DNA of 64,000 nt. Source: Cyclaneusma minus. Taxonomy: Eukaryota > Ascomycota > Leotiomycetes > Marthamycetales > Marthamycetaceae. Both the position numbers and the translations under genes were made by a program. The DNA lies in contig JAKZHN010000008.1 in NCBI GenBank assembly GCA_037179335.1, positions 1,426,001 through 1,490,000 on the forward strand, read 5' to 3'. Below, piece by piece: positions 42,650-54,078 of this stretch. The stretch's first letter is position 1. Every line of letters starts with the position of its first letter. The notes under the pieces are model-generated. The model saw nothing but the letters and a program-made list of their open reading frames with translations. It made no database searches and was not told the origin of the DNA.

Positions 42650-45369
42650 TCAAACAACAGTCAACGTAGCATTCCCCCTGAAATCAGCACTCGAACTCCC
42701 CACAAACACAGTAAAATCCCCCGGCTCAACCACATACTTCATCTTGATATCCCACAGCCCCAGACTACTCACATCGATCGGAATACTCACACTTTCCGTC
42801 TTGCCAGCCTTGATGGATACCTTTTTGAAACCACGCAGCATCTTGTTTGGTACCACGACGCTGCTGATCACATCGCTCACATACAGCTGCACCACCTCCG
42901 TGCCATCCTTTGTCGAATTGTTCGTCACGCTGACGGTTGCCGTCACAGTGTCGTTCGCTCCAACGTTGTTTTTGTCCAGCATGACGTTGCTGTAGATGAA
43001 TGTGCTGTAGCTCTTTCCGTACCCAAACTCGTATTGTGGCACCGGGCTGCCGAAAACATACTGCTGGCCAAAGTCCAGCGTACCATTAGCATAAACCATT
43101 CCCGGGTTAGTAGTCCTTCCGCTATTCAAATAATCATAATAAATCGGCGTCGTGCCAACATCGTACGGAAACCCAACGCTCAATTTGCCGCTCGGATTCA
43201 CATCACCAAACAGCACATCAGCCAACGCATTCCCCCCTTGTTCAGAAGGATAAAATTGTTGCACCAGCGCACTTGCATTTGTCGAAATCCACGGCTCGGT
43301 GATCGGTTTGCCGGACGAGTAGACGACGATTGTGGGGACGCCGGTGTTGATGATGGCCGAGACGAGATGGGGCATGGCGCCGACGAGGTTTAGGGATGAG
43401 ACGTCGATGTGCTCGCCGGTTGTGGCGTTGATGTTTTGCCAGAGTTGGTATTGGTCGCGGGTCCAGGTCCCGACGACAACGATAGCGACATCGGCGGCTT
43501 GAGCAGTGGAAATGGCGGTGGCGAAGCCGGACTGGTCGTTCGACCAGCGCTCGCAGCCTTGAGCGTAGGTTATGGTGCCGTTGCTGGCGGCTCTGATTCC
43601 GTCGAGTGGTGTCACACCAGAGTACATGCTGCCGTTTACTACGTAATCTCCGTACTATCATGGCTTAAGTCAGTAATTTTGTACTTGGATTGAAATTTCG
43701 CACGCAGAAGGTGGGGGCGGGGGGCAAACATACATTCATAAACCCATGAGCCATGGGACCTATCACAGCCACATTTGCAGACTTCGATAAAGGCAGGATA
43801 TCATCGTGATTTTCTAGAAGCACGATGGATTCGGCGTCGAGTTCTCTTGCTAAGGCGACTGTCTCCGGCGTGTGGATATATTTGTTGGTTTCGTTGGCTG
43901 GGACCGCAAGATAGGGGCTTTCGAAGATGCCCATTGCAAACTTGGCACGGAGGAGGCGGGAGACGGCCGTGTCGACGACGCTGATATCGAGTTTGCCTGA
44001 ACTGACAAGTTGCGGAATAGTGGCGTAGTTGAAGGAACCTCCGCCCATTTCCACATCGTTTCCGGCGGGAAGAGCCTGTTATGCATTAGGCTTGTTTACA
44101 GCATATACCAGGTTAGAGTTCCAGAAGAGATTGTACCTACAAACATTGTCACAGCTTCTTTGTCAATTGGGTCGGACTGACACATCTTGAAAGAATCACA
44201 AACTCGGTCTGTAGCTCCTGCATCACTCGTGATCCAATACTCGTAACCCCACTCTTCTCTCAAGATTTCTGTTAGAAGATGGTAGTCCGCAATTACAGCA
44301 ACCCCTGAATGAACGTTGTTAGCTGCGAAGAGAGAAAAGCGAGGAGCAAACTTGCCATCATAAGAAGAATAGGCACTCATGATGCTGTAAGCTCCAGCAT
44401 CGATGATAGCTCGCTTGTAAGATGGAAGGTATGTCGTTCGTAGCTCCCTTTCCCCGCCGTGAACAGGTCCTGGTTGGGGTTAGTGGCTAAAATTCGAGTT
44501 GGGGCGGGTATGGGAATATACCAGTATTGAGACCTTGTTCTGGAGAAGCATAAGCTGCAAAGTGCTTGACGGTTGCGCTCACATTTCCCGACTGCAGACC
44601 TATCACATAGCTATAGGCCATTTCTCCAGTCAGATAGCTGTCCTGTATCAAGTATCATCAGCCAGCTGCGCGTATTGTAGATGATCTATTAGATTGAGAA
44701 TACCTCGCCGAAGGTTTCCTCCACTCGGCCGTATCGTAGTTCACGAGCCAGATCACCCAGTGGAGCGAATATTTGGTTCACTCCTAACGAAAGGGATTCT
44801 TGAGCAATGGCAGCGCCCATCTTGGTGACTAGGTCTGTATTCCAGGAACAGGCATAGGCAATTGGACTGTTGAAGATAGTGGCGCCACCGATCAAGAAAC
44901 CGTGAATACCCTCAGTCTGGACTAGAGCTGGGATTCCGAGGGAAGTGTTCTGAATCAAATAATCCTGTGCTAGTTTAATTCCGTCTGCTATCCATTGTTG
45001 AGGAACCGGATATCCCACATAGAATTGGCCAGCTATTTCATGGTAAGCAAAGACTCCAATGTTGGGAAATACTGATGAGTTGAGCATGTTCAGAACATGA
45101 ATTTCCATACCTTTCGCTGCCATATTCTCGACCAAGCCGCTGTAGTTGAAGGCATTGGTAGTGGTGTTGATCCAATTGCTGATATCCCCTTGCATCAGTT
45201 GAGATGTCTTGTCCTCAATGGTCATTCGGGAGAGCAGGTCCGCTACTCGATCATCGACACTCGCATTCGGGTCTTTGTAAACTAGAGGTTTACTTGAGTT
45301 CGTGGTGGCATTCTGAGCTGCTACCACGCCGGCGCAGAGCACAGCGCCAACGATATGGGAAGTCCTCAT
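42650..45369 (-). CDS. Secreted GH3 beta-glucosidase
   Basis: Six exons, read 45369-44704, 44642-44522, 44469-44356, 44304-44141, 44075-43734 and 43654-42650, give 803 residues. A signal peptide (MRTSHIVGAVLCAGVVAAQ) and many N-glycosylation sequons indicate secretion. The GH3 N-terminal barrel has LVQTEGIHGFL and ATVKHFAAYASPEQGLNTG; the nucleophile is D328 in WITSDAGATDRV. The C-terminal domains follow (VLLENHDDILPLSKSANVAV, VGFPYDVGTTPIYYDY) and a fibronectin-III-like tail. It should release beta-linked glucose, or possibly xylose, from oligosaccharides. The intron after 44356 has a GCAAGT donor, a GC-AG intron; without splicing it adds 17 residues in frame that the family lacks. Divergent from the GH31 gene. 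Confidence 0.9.
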
Positions 45370-46242
45370 CTAGAATTTTTGCAACAACTCTTCTGAGGCC
45401 TTCAAAACATGGAAAAAGACGAGCGGGAAGAAGAGCAGTCTGTGAAAGGAAAGCAATGACGGCTGCTTGCTGTATGAAGTCCAGCAAGTACCAAAATGAA
45501 GAGAAATACTTAGCATCATATAGAGACAGACGATCCGTCATCTCGCCGCTCGGTTCCTGCATGGCTTCGAATTTAACCTGCTTGGTCTTCGTGGCCACGG
45601 TCAGGTTTAGTAGTGAGTGGTACAGGGGTACTTCGAGACGAGCTCTTCGAGACGAGCTCTCCGAGACTCCGAGAGTGCAAAATTGGTTCTGCAGCTGTCG
45701 CTTTCCCCGGACCCCGCAAAGTGTTGCATGGGTTGCGGAGTGGCATCCACGGAGAGTGGCCATATGCAACGGGCAGGCTACACCGGGGTGTTGTGTGTTT
45801 GTCACAGTTCGATGGCCCCGAGGAGTTCGCATGTTGAGGTTTTGGGGGGCCGCGTTTTACTCGTGGAAAATCTTGGTACTAATCCCAATGCGGTTTAACC
45901 TTCCTCGGGAAAACATTGTCACGATCTCGTGCAAGCACTTTATTTCGTCCAACCTCCCCGCCTTCGAGACTTCCCACGAACTGCAACTGTTATTAGCCAA
46001 GACGCTGACTAGGACCTGGAGATGTCCATTTTAGGGAGCTCTTTGACTTTCTGTCCTGCACGCTGGCTACTCGACATGTGATTCCGAATTGCGGCCATCA
46101 CGGCTGCAGCATCGTACGGTGAGCTCTTGATTCTTCTTCAAACTGATAAACCCAATCTCAACTTGTCCCTTTTTCTGTCTTCAGGCTTCTTGATTGTTCA
46201 ATTTCACGAGACTGTGAGCAGATTCCGCAATACTATCTCAAA
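45370..46242. promoter_or_regulatory. Divergent promoter, GH3 / GH31
   Basis: 873 bases between the two starts. It contains a 14-bp direct repeat (separate entry) and a TTAGCC (reverse of GGCTAA, the XlnR/Xyr1-type word) at 45993-45998, 245 bases before the GH31 ATG. Confidence 0.6.
45631..45668. promoter_or_regulatory. 14-bp tandem direct repeat in the GH3/GH31 promoter
   Basis: CTTCGAGACGAGCT occurs twice back to back (45631-45644 and 45645-45658), followed by a partial third copy, CTCCGAGACT. It lies about 260 bases upstream of the GH3 start and 575 bases upstream of the GH31 start. Possible multimeric regulator site. Confidence 0.55.
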
Positions 46243-48611
46243 ATGAAGTTCCGCGATGGTATGTGGTTGACTGCAGAAGGCAAGCGCCTAGAATATGCTG
46301 AAGATATCTACACCATCACTCCCAGGGAGGATGGGAAAGCCGTGAGCCTTTTGTGTCCAACCAGGAACATTCGTAGCCGCGGAGATACACTCAATCTGAG
46401 CACTCTCACTGTTGTAAGTTCAATTGCCTTCCGAAAAGTATCCTCGATCCTGTTGTCTGACCCCATACTGACCCCATACAGGACATCGAAGCTGCTTTTG
46501 ATGGCGTGATCTCTGTCGAAACCACCCATTGGCATGGAGCGCAAAATCTGGGCCCGCATTTTGACCTCTTCCCAGACGGTCGACCGGAAGTGGACGCGAA
46601 CATCTTCAAAAGCGACAAAGGGACGACGCTGTCGTCAGGCTCAATCTCCGCAACCATAGGCCCAGATCAGCATACTTTCGATATCCGATTCCATGCTACC
46701 GATGGCTCGAAAGAGCTCACCTCGCTCCTCAATCGATCGGTGGCTTTGGCGTACTCCCCTGCAACGAGCAGCCCAATGCAAACAGCAGATATGCGAGACT
46801 TCAAGCATTATATCCTGACGCAGACTACGTTGAGTGTCGGAGAACAAGTCTATGGCCTTGGAGAACGATTCGGGGCCTTTAACAAAGTTGGCCAGAGTGT
46901 CAGCTTGTGGAATGCTGATGGTGGCACCTCTAGCGAGCAGGCATACAAAAATGTCTCTTTCTGGCTCAGCTCCCGAGGTTATGGCATTTTCATCGACGCC
47001 CCTGAACGGGTGGACCTCGAGATTGGGAGTGAAAGGTCCTGTCGAGTGCAAACCAGCGTCGAAGGCCAGCGTCTGAAGTGGTACATCATCTACGGCCCTA
47101 CCCCGAAAGAGGTCCTGTACAAGTACTCCATTCTGACTGGAAAACCTGGAAAAGTTCCAACCTGGAGTTTCGGATTGTGGCTGAGTACCAGCTTTACCAC
47201 GAACTACGACGAGAAAACAGTGAATTCGTTCCTTGAAGGAATGAAAGCCCGAGATATTCCAGTGGAGGTCTTCCACTATGATTGCTTTTGGCTCAAAGCT
47301 TTCCACTGGTGCGACTTTGTGTTTGACTCCGAGATGTTCCCTGATCCGAAGGCACAGATCGAAAGACTGAAAAAGTCTGGACTTGTCAAGAAGACCTGCG
47401 TTTGGACCAATCCATACCTCGCTCAAGCCTCGCCGGTCTTCAAGCACGCCGCAGAGAAGGGCTACTTACTGAAGCGCAAGAACGGAGATATCTTTCAGTG
47501 GGATTTGTGGAACGCCGGCATGGGAATTGTTGATTTCACAAACCCGGAGGCATGCACTTGGTTTGCCGGCTGCATGGAAGCCCTCTTTGATGTTGGCATC
47601 GACTCGATCAAGACCGATTTCGGCGAGAGAATCCCGAGCGAAGATGTGCAGTACTACGATAAGTCGCTGGATCCGAAGAAAATGCACAATTACTACGCAT
47701 TAATCTACAACAAGCTCGTCTATGAGACTCTCCAGAAGCGATATGGCAAGGATGAAGCCGTATTGTTCGCAAGGACAGCTACCGCAGGAAGTCAGCGATT
47801 TCCGCTTCAATGGGGTGGTGATTGCGAGTCCACTCCAGAAGCCATGGCCGAGTCTCTGCGCGGAGGTCTATCCTTAGGTCTATGTGGCTATTCTTTTTGG
47901 TCCGTCGATATTGGTGGCTTCGAAGGCTACCCGCCACCTTGGATCTACAAGCGCTGGGTTGCGTTTGGTCTGCTTTGCTCTCACAGTCGCCTCCACGGCA
48001 GCAACTCCTACCGGGTGCCTTGGACCGTTGACGATGATGACACGAGTGATCAAGGCTGCTCCAAGATTTTGTCTGGATGGACGATCCTCAAGGCTCGACT
48101 CATGCCTTATCTGTATTCTCAAGCCATGGACGCTATCAAGCAGGGACTTCCTCTTTCTGTGCGAGCCATGTTCTTGGAATTTCCCGAGGATCCGACTTCG
48201 TGGTTCTTGGACCGTCAGTTCATGCTGGGAGACTCGTTGCTCGTTGCACCTGTTTTTGAAGAAAGCGGAGATGTCGAATTCTATTTGCCGAATGGCAAAT
48301 GGACCAATTTCTTCACCAAGGAGACGAAGGAAGGGCCCTGTTGGGTAAAGGAGAATCACGACTTTGCTACTCTGCCGCTGTATGTTCGAGAGAACACGAT
48401 TTTGGTACTGGGTAAAGAAGGAACGAGGGAGACTGTCTATAACTACGCAGAGGATGTGGATGTCAATTTGTACCATGTCAGCAAGGGTGCCAAGGCTACC
48501 ATTGTCAACTCGGAGGGAGCAGAAGTTGCGGTTCTGGAGGTGGGTGATGATGGTGAACTTGTTGGCAAGGACTCGTTGAAAGGGGAGTCGAAGGTCACTA
48601 GCTTTCCCTAG
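46243..48611 (+). CDS. GH31 alpha-xylosidase (YicI-type, intracellular)
   Basis: Exons 46243-46413 and 46482-48611 give 766 residues. No signal peptide is present (MKFRDGMWLTAEGKRLEYA), so the enzyme is cytosolic. The GH31 barrel and its N-terminal beta-sandwich are complete: QVYGLGERFGAFNKVGQS, WLSTSFTTNYDEKTVNSF, VFHYDCFWLKAFHWCDFVFD, nucleophile D436 in SIKTDFGERIPSED and acid/base D504 in QWGGDCESTPEAMAESLRGG. KTDFGERIP and WGGDC are the signature of alpha-xylosidases such as E. coli YicI, which remove the non-reducing-end xylose from isoprimeverose and xyloglucan oligosaccharides, and not of maltase-type GH31. It is the intracellular step of the xyloglucan block: the neighbouring MFS transporter (same strand) could import its substrate. 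Confidence 0.93.
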
Positions 48612-49808
48612 CTGCTAAGTGCATCTTGGAGCCTCTTCTTGCTGAAGCAGTGAGCAGATGTTCTACGTATCTGATGATTTCGATCGTTGCATCACGAGAC
48701 CAGACTCCCACTATCACTAGACCGCCGTGAATTTAAGCCGCTTTTTCCTTTGCACCAGATGCCGTTGTTCTAGTTTCTGGATGTGGCAGGGCTGCGGCTG
48801 TCAGATCGTCTAGGCGACGAGTCTTGGTCAGGTTGGTCTGATGTTGGTGAGCTGATTGCCGTTCTCTCTGCCCCTGTTGACCCCTGCCAGGGCATGCGCA
48901 GCAGCAGCGGACAAACGTCTTCCGCAACTAGATTGAGTTAGTGCCCTTTACCCCACACTAACAAAATTCCCCCGCAAAATTCAATAAATACTTGAAAAGG
49001 GTGATTGTGACTGGGTAGGTCTACGATCAAGATCGCCTGGCCCTACCTCTTCGCAAAAACCCGCTCAAATACATTTAACTAACACGCGTGGCATTTTCGA
49101 CGCTCAACACTCCTCAATCGAGCTGTATGAATCTCCAGAGCTCGAGTGTTTCAATCCGGATTCGGTGGGCATGTAAGTCACTTGGTACTGATAATCTTAG
49201 CGACAGGCCAAGTCAAGATTGCGAGCAGAGTCGCATATCCGAAGCTTTGGACACGCTTGACAGCAACTCCGAACAACAGTAGAGTATTCACTATACAGAA
49301 ACGCAACCAGGGTACATCAACGGTGACGGGGCCAGAGCGGCATTCAGTGGCGTTTGTGCCATGTGTACAAGCGCACGTATGAGAAATTCCACCAATCGAG
49401 TCCATTCCGTGCCACTTAGCCATCACCCTTGCTGGAGATCGGAGCACAATCACACGAGGTACATGTATGGAATCTCTTCTGTCCCAACGCTTCGGTTCCA
49501 GCCGAGGCGGACTCTGGGGAAATGCTGGGGAATACTGGGGTCTGACTGGGGTGCGACTGGGATCCGGCCGAGGTCGATGAAAGTCTGGAGGGAGGCTGGA
49601 CAAGTGACAAAGCCGCCAACTAGATCAGGTGAGAGCCTCAAGCTGGTCAATGGTATTCATACATGTACTATATACTTGTGGGGACGGACCTTAGCTCGTC
49701 CGTGCTTTTGGTAAGCTTTGTCTTCTCTCTGTGCTCATATGAGTTGATGGTATTTCGAGGTTTTCCAAGCTTGAAGACATAGTCGACTTCTCGATCTCGA
49801 TAACAGCC
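48612..49808. promoter_or_regulatory. Upstream region of the sugar transporter
   Basis: 1.2 kb between the GH31 stop and the transporter ATG. No gene recognised. It carries four CTGGGG motifs (separate entry). Confidence 0.55.
49514..49551 (+). promoter_or_regulatory. Four phased CTGGGG motifs (CreA-type sites)
   Basis: CTGGGG at 49514, 49525, 49535 and 49546, spaced 11, 10 and 11 bases, so all on one helix face. They fit the SYGGRG consensus of the carbon-catabolite repressor CreA/CRE1. The group lies about 258-295 bases before the transporter start codon. A near-miss (CTGGGA) follows at 49557. Confidence 0.6.
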
Positions 49809-51433
49809 ATGGGCAAGATTTTCAACATCTCCCTCGCGGCTTTTGCTGCTACCGGGTAAGACACGAATCCCTACCCTTACAGAGAGTCAGCAAGTAGCTA
49901 AGAACTGTCAGGTCATTTCTCTTTGGTTATGACTCTGGTGTGATGACCGATGTCATTGCCTCGGAGAACTTCCTCAACTTCTTCAATACCGACGATACCT
50001 CCCCCATCATCGGCGCTATCAACTCGACCTTCAATGGCGGAGCAGCCTTTGGGGCCCTTTTCGGAGGAATCATCATGGACCGTCTGGGCAGACGAATGAC
50101 CATTCAAGTCGGCGCTTGCATCTCTCTTCTCGGTACCATTCTCCAATCCGCTGCTCAAAATCTAGCCATGATCCTCGTGGGCCGTATCGTAGCTGGTTGG
50201 GCTGTTGGCCTTCTGTCAATGTCGGTCCCCGTCTACCAGTCAGAGTGTGCTCACCCGAAAATGCGCGGCCTAATTGTTGGACTCGCCCAGCAAATGATCG
50301 GTGTGGGTTTCATCGTGTCAACATGGGTAGGCTACGGATCAGCCCAGGCAGGTGCTGGCAGCAGTATGCAATGGCGCTTCCCCCTCGCATTCCAAGCCGT
50401 TCCTGCTCTGCTACTTGCTGTTGGCATGTTCTTCTTCCCCGAGAGCCCCCGTCATTTGATGGAGACGGATCGCGAAGAAGAGGCTATGAGAGTCTTGCAG
50501 AAACTGCATTTTGATGGAACGAACGACGATTGGATCCAGCAAGAGTTTCATGAGATCAAGACTACACTTGCGGCTGAGAGAGCGATTACGGTGCCGGGAT
50601 GGAAAATCATGTTCACTGTTCCTCAGTGGCGTACGAGACTTATGCATGGTGTTGCTGTGCAGGTTTTCACGCAGCTCACGGGAATCAACGTAATTGGGTA
50701 CTATCAGACGACTATGTATGACGCTCTCGGCATTACTGGAAATCGAAACCTCATGGTAGCCGGTATTTACAACTGCGTGGGGCCACTCTGCAGTAAGTCA
50801 CATAACCCCCTATCTGAAATTCAAGAGCGACTGTTCTCCTTGGCGTCCAAAAGCACTAACAATTAAATAGACGCTATCTTCATCATATTCCTCCTCGACC
50901 GCGTGGGCCGCCGCAAACCACTCCTCTTCGGCACCATTGGCATCACCATCGCCCTCATCTGCGAAGCCGCCATCAACTCCCAAAACCCCTCCGGCACCAA
51001 CCACTCCCTCTCCATCGCCGGCGTCTTCTTCATCTTCCTCGTAACCTGCATCTACTCCTTCTCCTTTGGGCCCATCTCCTGGGTCTACATGTCCGAAATC
51101 ATGCCCATGCAGATCCGCGCTCGCGGCAACGCTTTCGCCACCGGCATTGGCAACTGGACTGTAGCAACATTGTTTGCTCAAGTCAGTCCTATTGCGCTGG
51201 GCAAGATTACTTGGAAGTATTATTTTGTGTTTGCGGCTTTTAATATTTGTGTTACGTTGCCGACTATTTTCTTTGCGTTTAAGGAGACGAGGCAGGTTAG
51301 TTTGGAGGATATTGATTTGCTTTTTGGGGAGAGGGCGTTGGGGACGCTGCCGGAGGATCTTAATAAGGAGGGGTTGGAGAAATCGCCGCATGTGGTTCAT
51401 GAAGATGTCAAGCGTGATGAAGTTGGTGTTTGA
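49809..51433 (+). CDS. MFS sugar transporter
   Basis: Exons 49809-49855, 49912-50792 and 50871-51433 give 496 residues. A twelve-helix sugar porter of the major facilitator superfamily in the plasma membrane. Family signatures: GSFLFGYDSGVMTDVIA in helix 1, GGIIMDRLGRRMT between helices 2 and 3, FFPESPRHLMETDREEEA after helix 6, QLTGINVIGYYQTTMYDAL in helix 7, LLDRVGRRKPLLFG, and PISWVYMSEIMPMQIRARGN. Substrate cannot be read from sequence; relatives carry hexoses, pentoses or disaccharides. Sitting between an intracellular alpha-xylosidase and two secreted glycosidase-like genes, import of xyloglucan-derived di- or oligosaccharides or of L-fucose is a fair guess. The first exon is only 47 bases, and the frame is confirmed across both introns. 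Codon style turns G/T-ending at the ends of exons 2 and 3. Confidence 0.92.
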
Positions 51434-51898
51434 GTTTGGGCGCAGGGACTGGGCGTAAACTTTTTTTTGGGGGGTTGGCTGAGTGGATTGTCCCGTATGA
51501 GTTCTGCTGACGAATTAACGTGAGGATCGAATGTCAGGAGTCTCGTATTTTCTATCAGCTTCCAGTAACCTCATTCAAAGTTCCATAAGGCTTTCATTTC
51601 ACCCAAGAGACATCCGCTTCGTCAGGCGCCCCTAATTATTTCGAGTATTTCCAATTGCTCAGAATACTCCCAGTTACTCAGAATATTCCCAGCCACTCGG
51701 AATATGCCCAATCACCCAGAATATTCCCAGTTACTCAGAATAATTCCAAATTTCCAATTGCTCATATTATATCCAATCAAAGCGAGGTTATTGTGAGGTA
51801 CCGTGAAATACGGTGAAAATTTACAATTGTAGTCCATTAGTCCACATAAAGTCTGAATCTGATTCGCTTTTCATTACCACCGTGTCACCCCCTCATTT
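51434..51898. other. Convergent intergenic stretch with minisatellite
   Basis: Between two 3' ends; contains the 19-bp repeat array described separately. Confidence 0.6.
51645..51775. repeat. 19-bp tandem repeat array
   Basis: Five to six imperfect head-to-tail copies of CCCAGTTACTCAGAATATT, with variants such as CCCAGCCACTCGGAATATG and CCCAATCACCCAGAATATT. It resembles the array at 12362-12885, whose theme is CCCAATTACTTGGATTTTT, 39 kb away. Confidence 0.8.
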
Positions 51899-54078
51899 TC
51901 AAGCCAGATCCAACATCAACAAATCCACTTCCGAAGCCTGCATCCCCAACTTCTGCAAGCTCAGCCCATCCGCACTGAGCGTCCAGTTCCCTGTACCCCA
52001 ATAACTCGACCCCTTGCTTGCCGCTGCGCTTGGTAAGGTAACCGAAACGTTGGAGTTTGTGTTCGCGTAATCCATGTTCACGATGCTGACTAGCATCTGC
52101 TTCTCTACGGTCCACGATGAAGCATCAATGCGCGGCTGGCCTGACACGGCGAGATGGGTCGTGGTGGAGCCGAGGAGGAAGGAGGTTATGGTGCGGGATG
52201 TGAGGACTTTGGAGAGGGCGGATGTGGAGGCGTTTAGAGAGGTGGAGGTGGGGAAGTCCCACATCACTGTGGAGTTAGGCACGTTAGCTGCACGGCTTTG
52301 GTGGATCGTTTTTTTCTTCTTCTTGGAAATAGGGGATGGGTCACGTGAAATGCCATGTGCAATCTGGAGGCTTACCGATGGCTTTGCCTTCGTGATTGAC
52401 GAAAAGCATGTTCATGACTACCTCCTCCTCGCCGGATGGGTAGCGTGGCCAGTACGTGTCGTTGCCGAACGCCATGGGAACGCCCCAGCGGGGCTTTTGC
52501 GGCTGGCCGATCCAGGTCTGGTAGGTTTTCAAGATATCGAGGCGGTCTGCGACATCTTCAAAATCACCTTCGCTGTATCACTCGTGTAAGTCTCCACACT
52601 TGCTGTAGGTTTTAAGACTTGAGTTCTTCCACGTACCAGTTATCACAGCCACAGTCTCCATACGTGACATTACAGGGAGTATTCCACTCAGTTGAGAAGG
52701 TGGCATTGATTCCGATTGGATAGGGATCAGCCATCACGATGTCGGTGCCTGATGTGTATTCTTCGTAGTAATAGTTGTAGCAATTCAGTACTAGCGATAC
52801 GGGATGGTACGGGTCCATTTGCTTAATGAAATCATAAGTGATCTTGGTTGCGTTCAGGGGATCGGTCTGGCCATCTGGCTCATCTCCGGTGTACCACAAC
52901 AGCAAGCTCTTATGTTTTTTCAGAATATTGACTTGATATTCCACGGCGCTCAGGTTTTTGTACGTCCATCGCATGTCGTACATGACGTACAGACCGATTT
53001 CGTCGCAGCGATCCAGAAAGGTCTCGAAGAGCGGGAATGGGAATGATTCGTCGTCAAGGGCATCGTCGGGGACAGCGTGGATCATGTTGTAGCCCCATGA
53101 CTGAAACGAGTTCAAGTTGTCGATATCGAGACTCAAGAAGCCGTCCCAGGATATGTAATAAGTATATGGGAATAAGGGCGTGAAGGGGCTGGAAGAGCTG
53201 TTCGTGGTGTTGCTAAGGATATCTTGGACCATGAGACCGCCGTAGAGATTATCGATCTTGACGACGCTGCCGCCATCTGTTCGGTCGGGCAGATAATACA
53301 GTTCTGTGGTAGAATTGTACGTCTGGGCGCCGTCCAGAGAATAACCGCTAATAACTATACTGTAAGGGGCGATTTGAGGCGAGAGCTGTGCTAATGAGAA
53401 GACGAACTCATTGTCGGTGGAGTTGACGGAAACATTTTTGACGCTGGCTAAGCGAAGTCCTGTGTCTTCAACGGATATCTCAAAGAAAACTTTGTCGAAG
53501 GGTTTTGTGACATTGTGATTGATGTCCCGCGTTTCGTTGATGTATGGTTGCCCGTGCATGTACGAAATGGGAGCATCAACGAGGAAAGATCCATAGGATT
53601 CGCTGGCCAAATACAGGTTCATCCGCGGTCGCACTTTTAAATCGAGTAGTGGCGATGATGATAAAGCTGGTGGGTACAGCCAGCCGCCAGGATTGAAAGA
53701 TGCATTTCTGTATGAAGTGTCAGGGCAGAAAGACAGGACATCAAGTTCCTAGGAAGATCATTCTGGAACGGTACATTGAGCTTCTGTGAGTGTGTTCACT
53801 TGGACCATCCGCAGACATAGAGGCTTCATCCATTAGAATGATATTTCTCGTGAATGAGTCCGGAACATAGAAGAAATCGTAACCTACGTTTCCATATATG
53901 CCTTGCCACACCTAAACCAGTCAGTCTTGGCATCCGCGAGAAAATCATAATATGATGCTCACCAGACTTCAACTCCATCGGGATATGGAAATCCGGGGTA
54001 TAAATCCGAGGCAATCGCGCCATTGCTCCAGGCCACGAGGGCCAGGGCCGCTTGCAATATCGATGAAGACGTTAACAT
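51899..54078 (-). CDS. Secreted protein with glycosidase-like barrel, unassigned
   Basis: Proposed exons, read 54078-53968, 53911-53775, 53707-52619, 52572-52376 and 52266-51899, give 633 residues. A signal peptide (MLTSSSILQAALALVAWS) and many N-glycosylation sequons indicate secretion. After a beta-rich N-terminal part (about 30-250), a barrel-like stretch shows TYYISWDGFLSLDIDNLNSF, WGYNMIHAVPDD, CDEIGLYVMYDMRWTYKN and SLLLWYTGDEPDG, where E359 sits at the end of a strand like a glycosidase acid/base. IVMADPYPIGINATFSTEWN follows, then a C-terminal beta domain. I recognise no CAZy family. Its place between the MFS transporter and the GH29 fucosidase suggests plant-cell-wall work. The first donor (GTCTGG) is weak; using the better GTGAGC site breaks the frame, so that junction is uncertain. 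Confidence 0.72.

Noticed and set aside
45204..46034. Plus-strand frame of 276 codons overlapping the GH3 start and the divergent promoter
   Set aside because: Antisense to the GH3 signal-peptide region and runs through the promoter with its tandem repeat; composition not protein-like.
46641..47447. Minus-strand frame of 268 codons inside the GH31 gene
   Set aside because: Antisense shadow of a gene with intact catalytic motifs.
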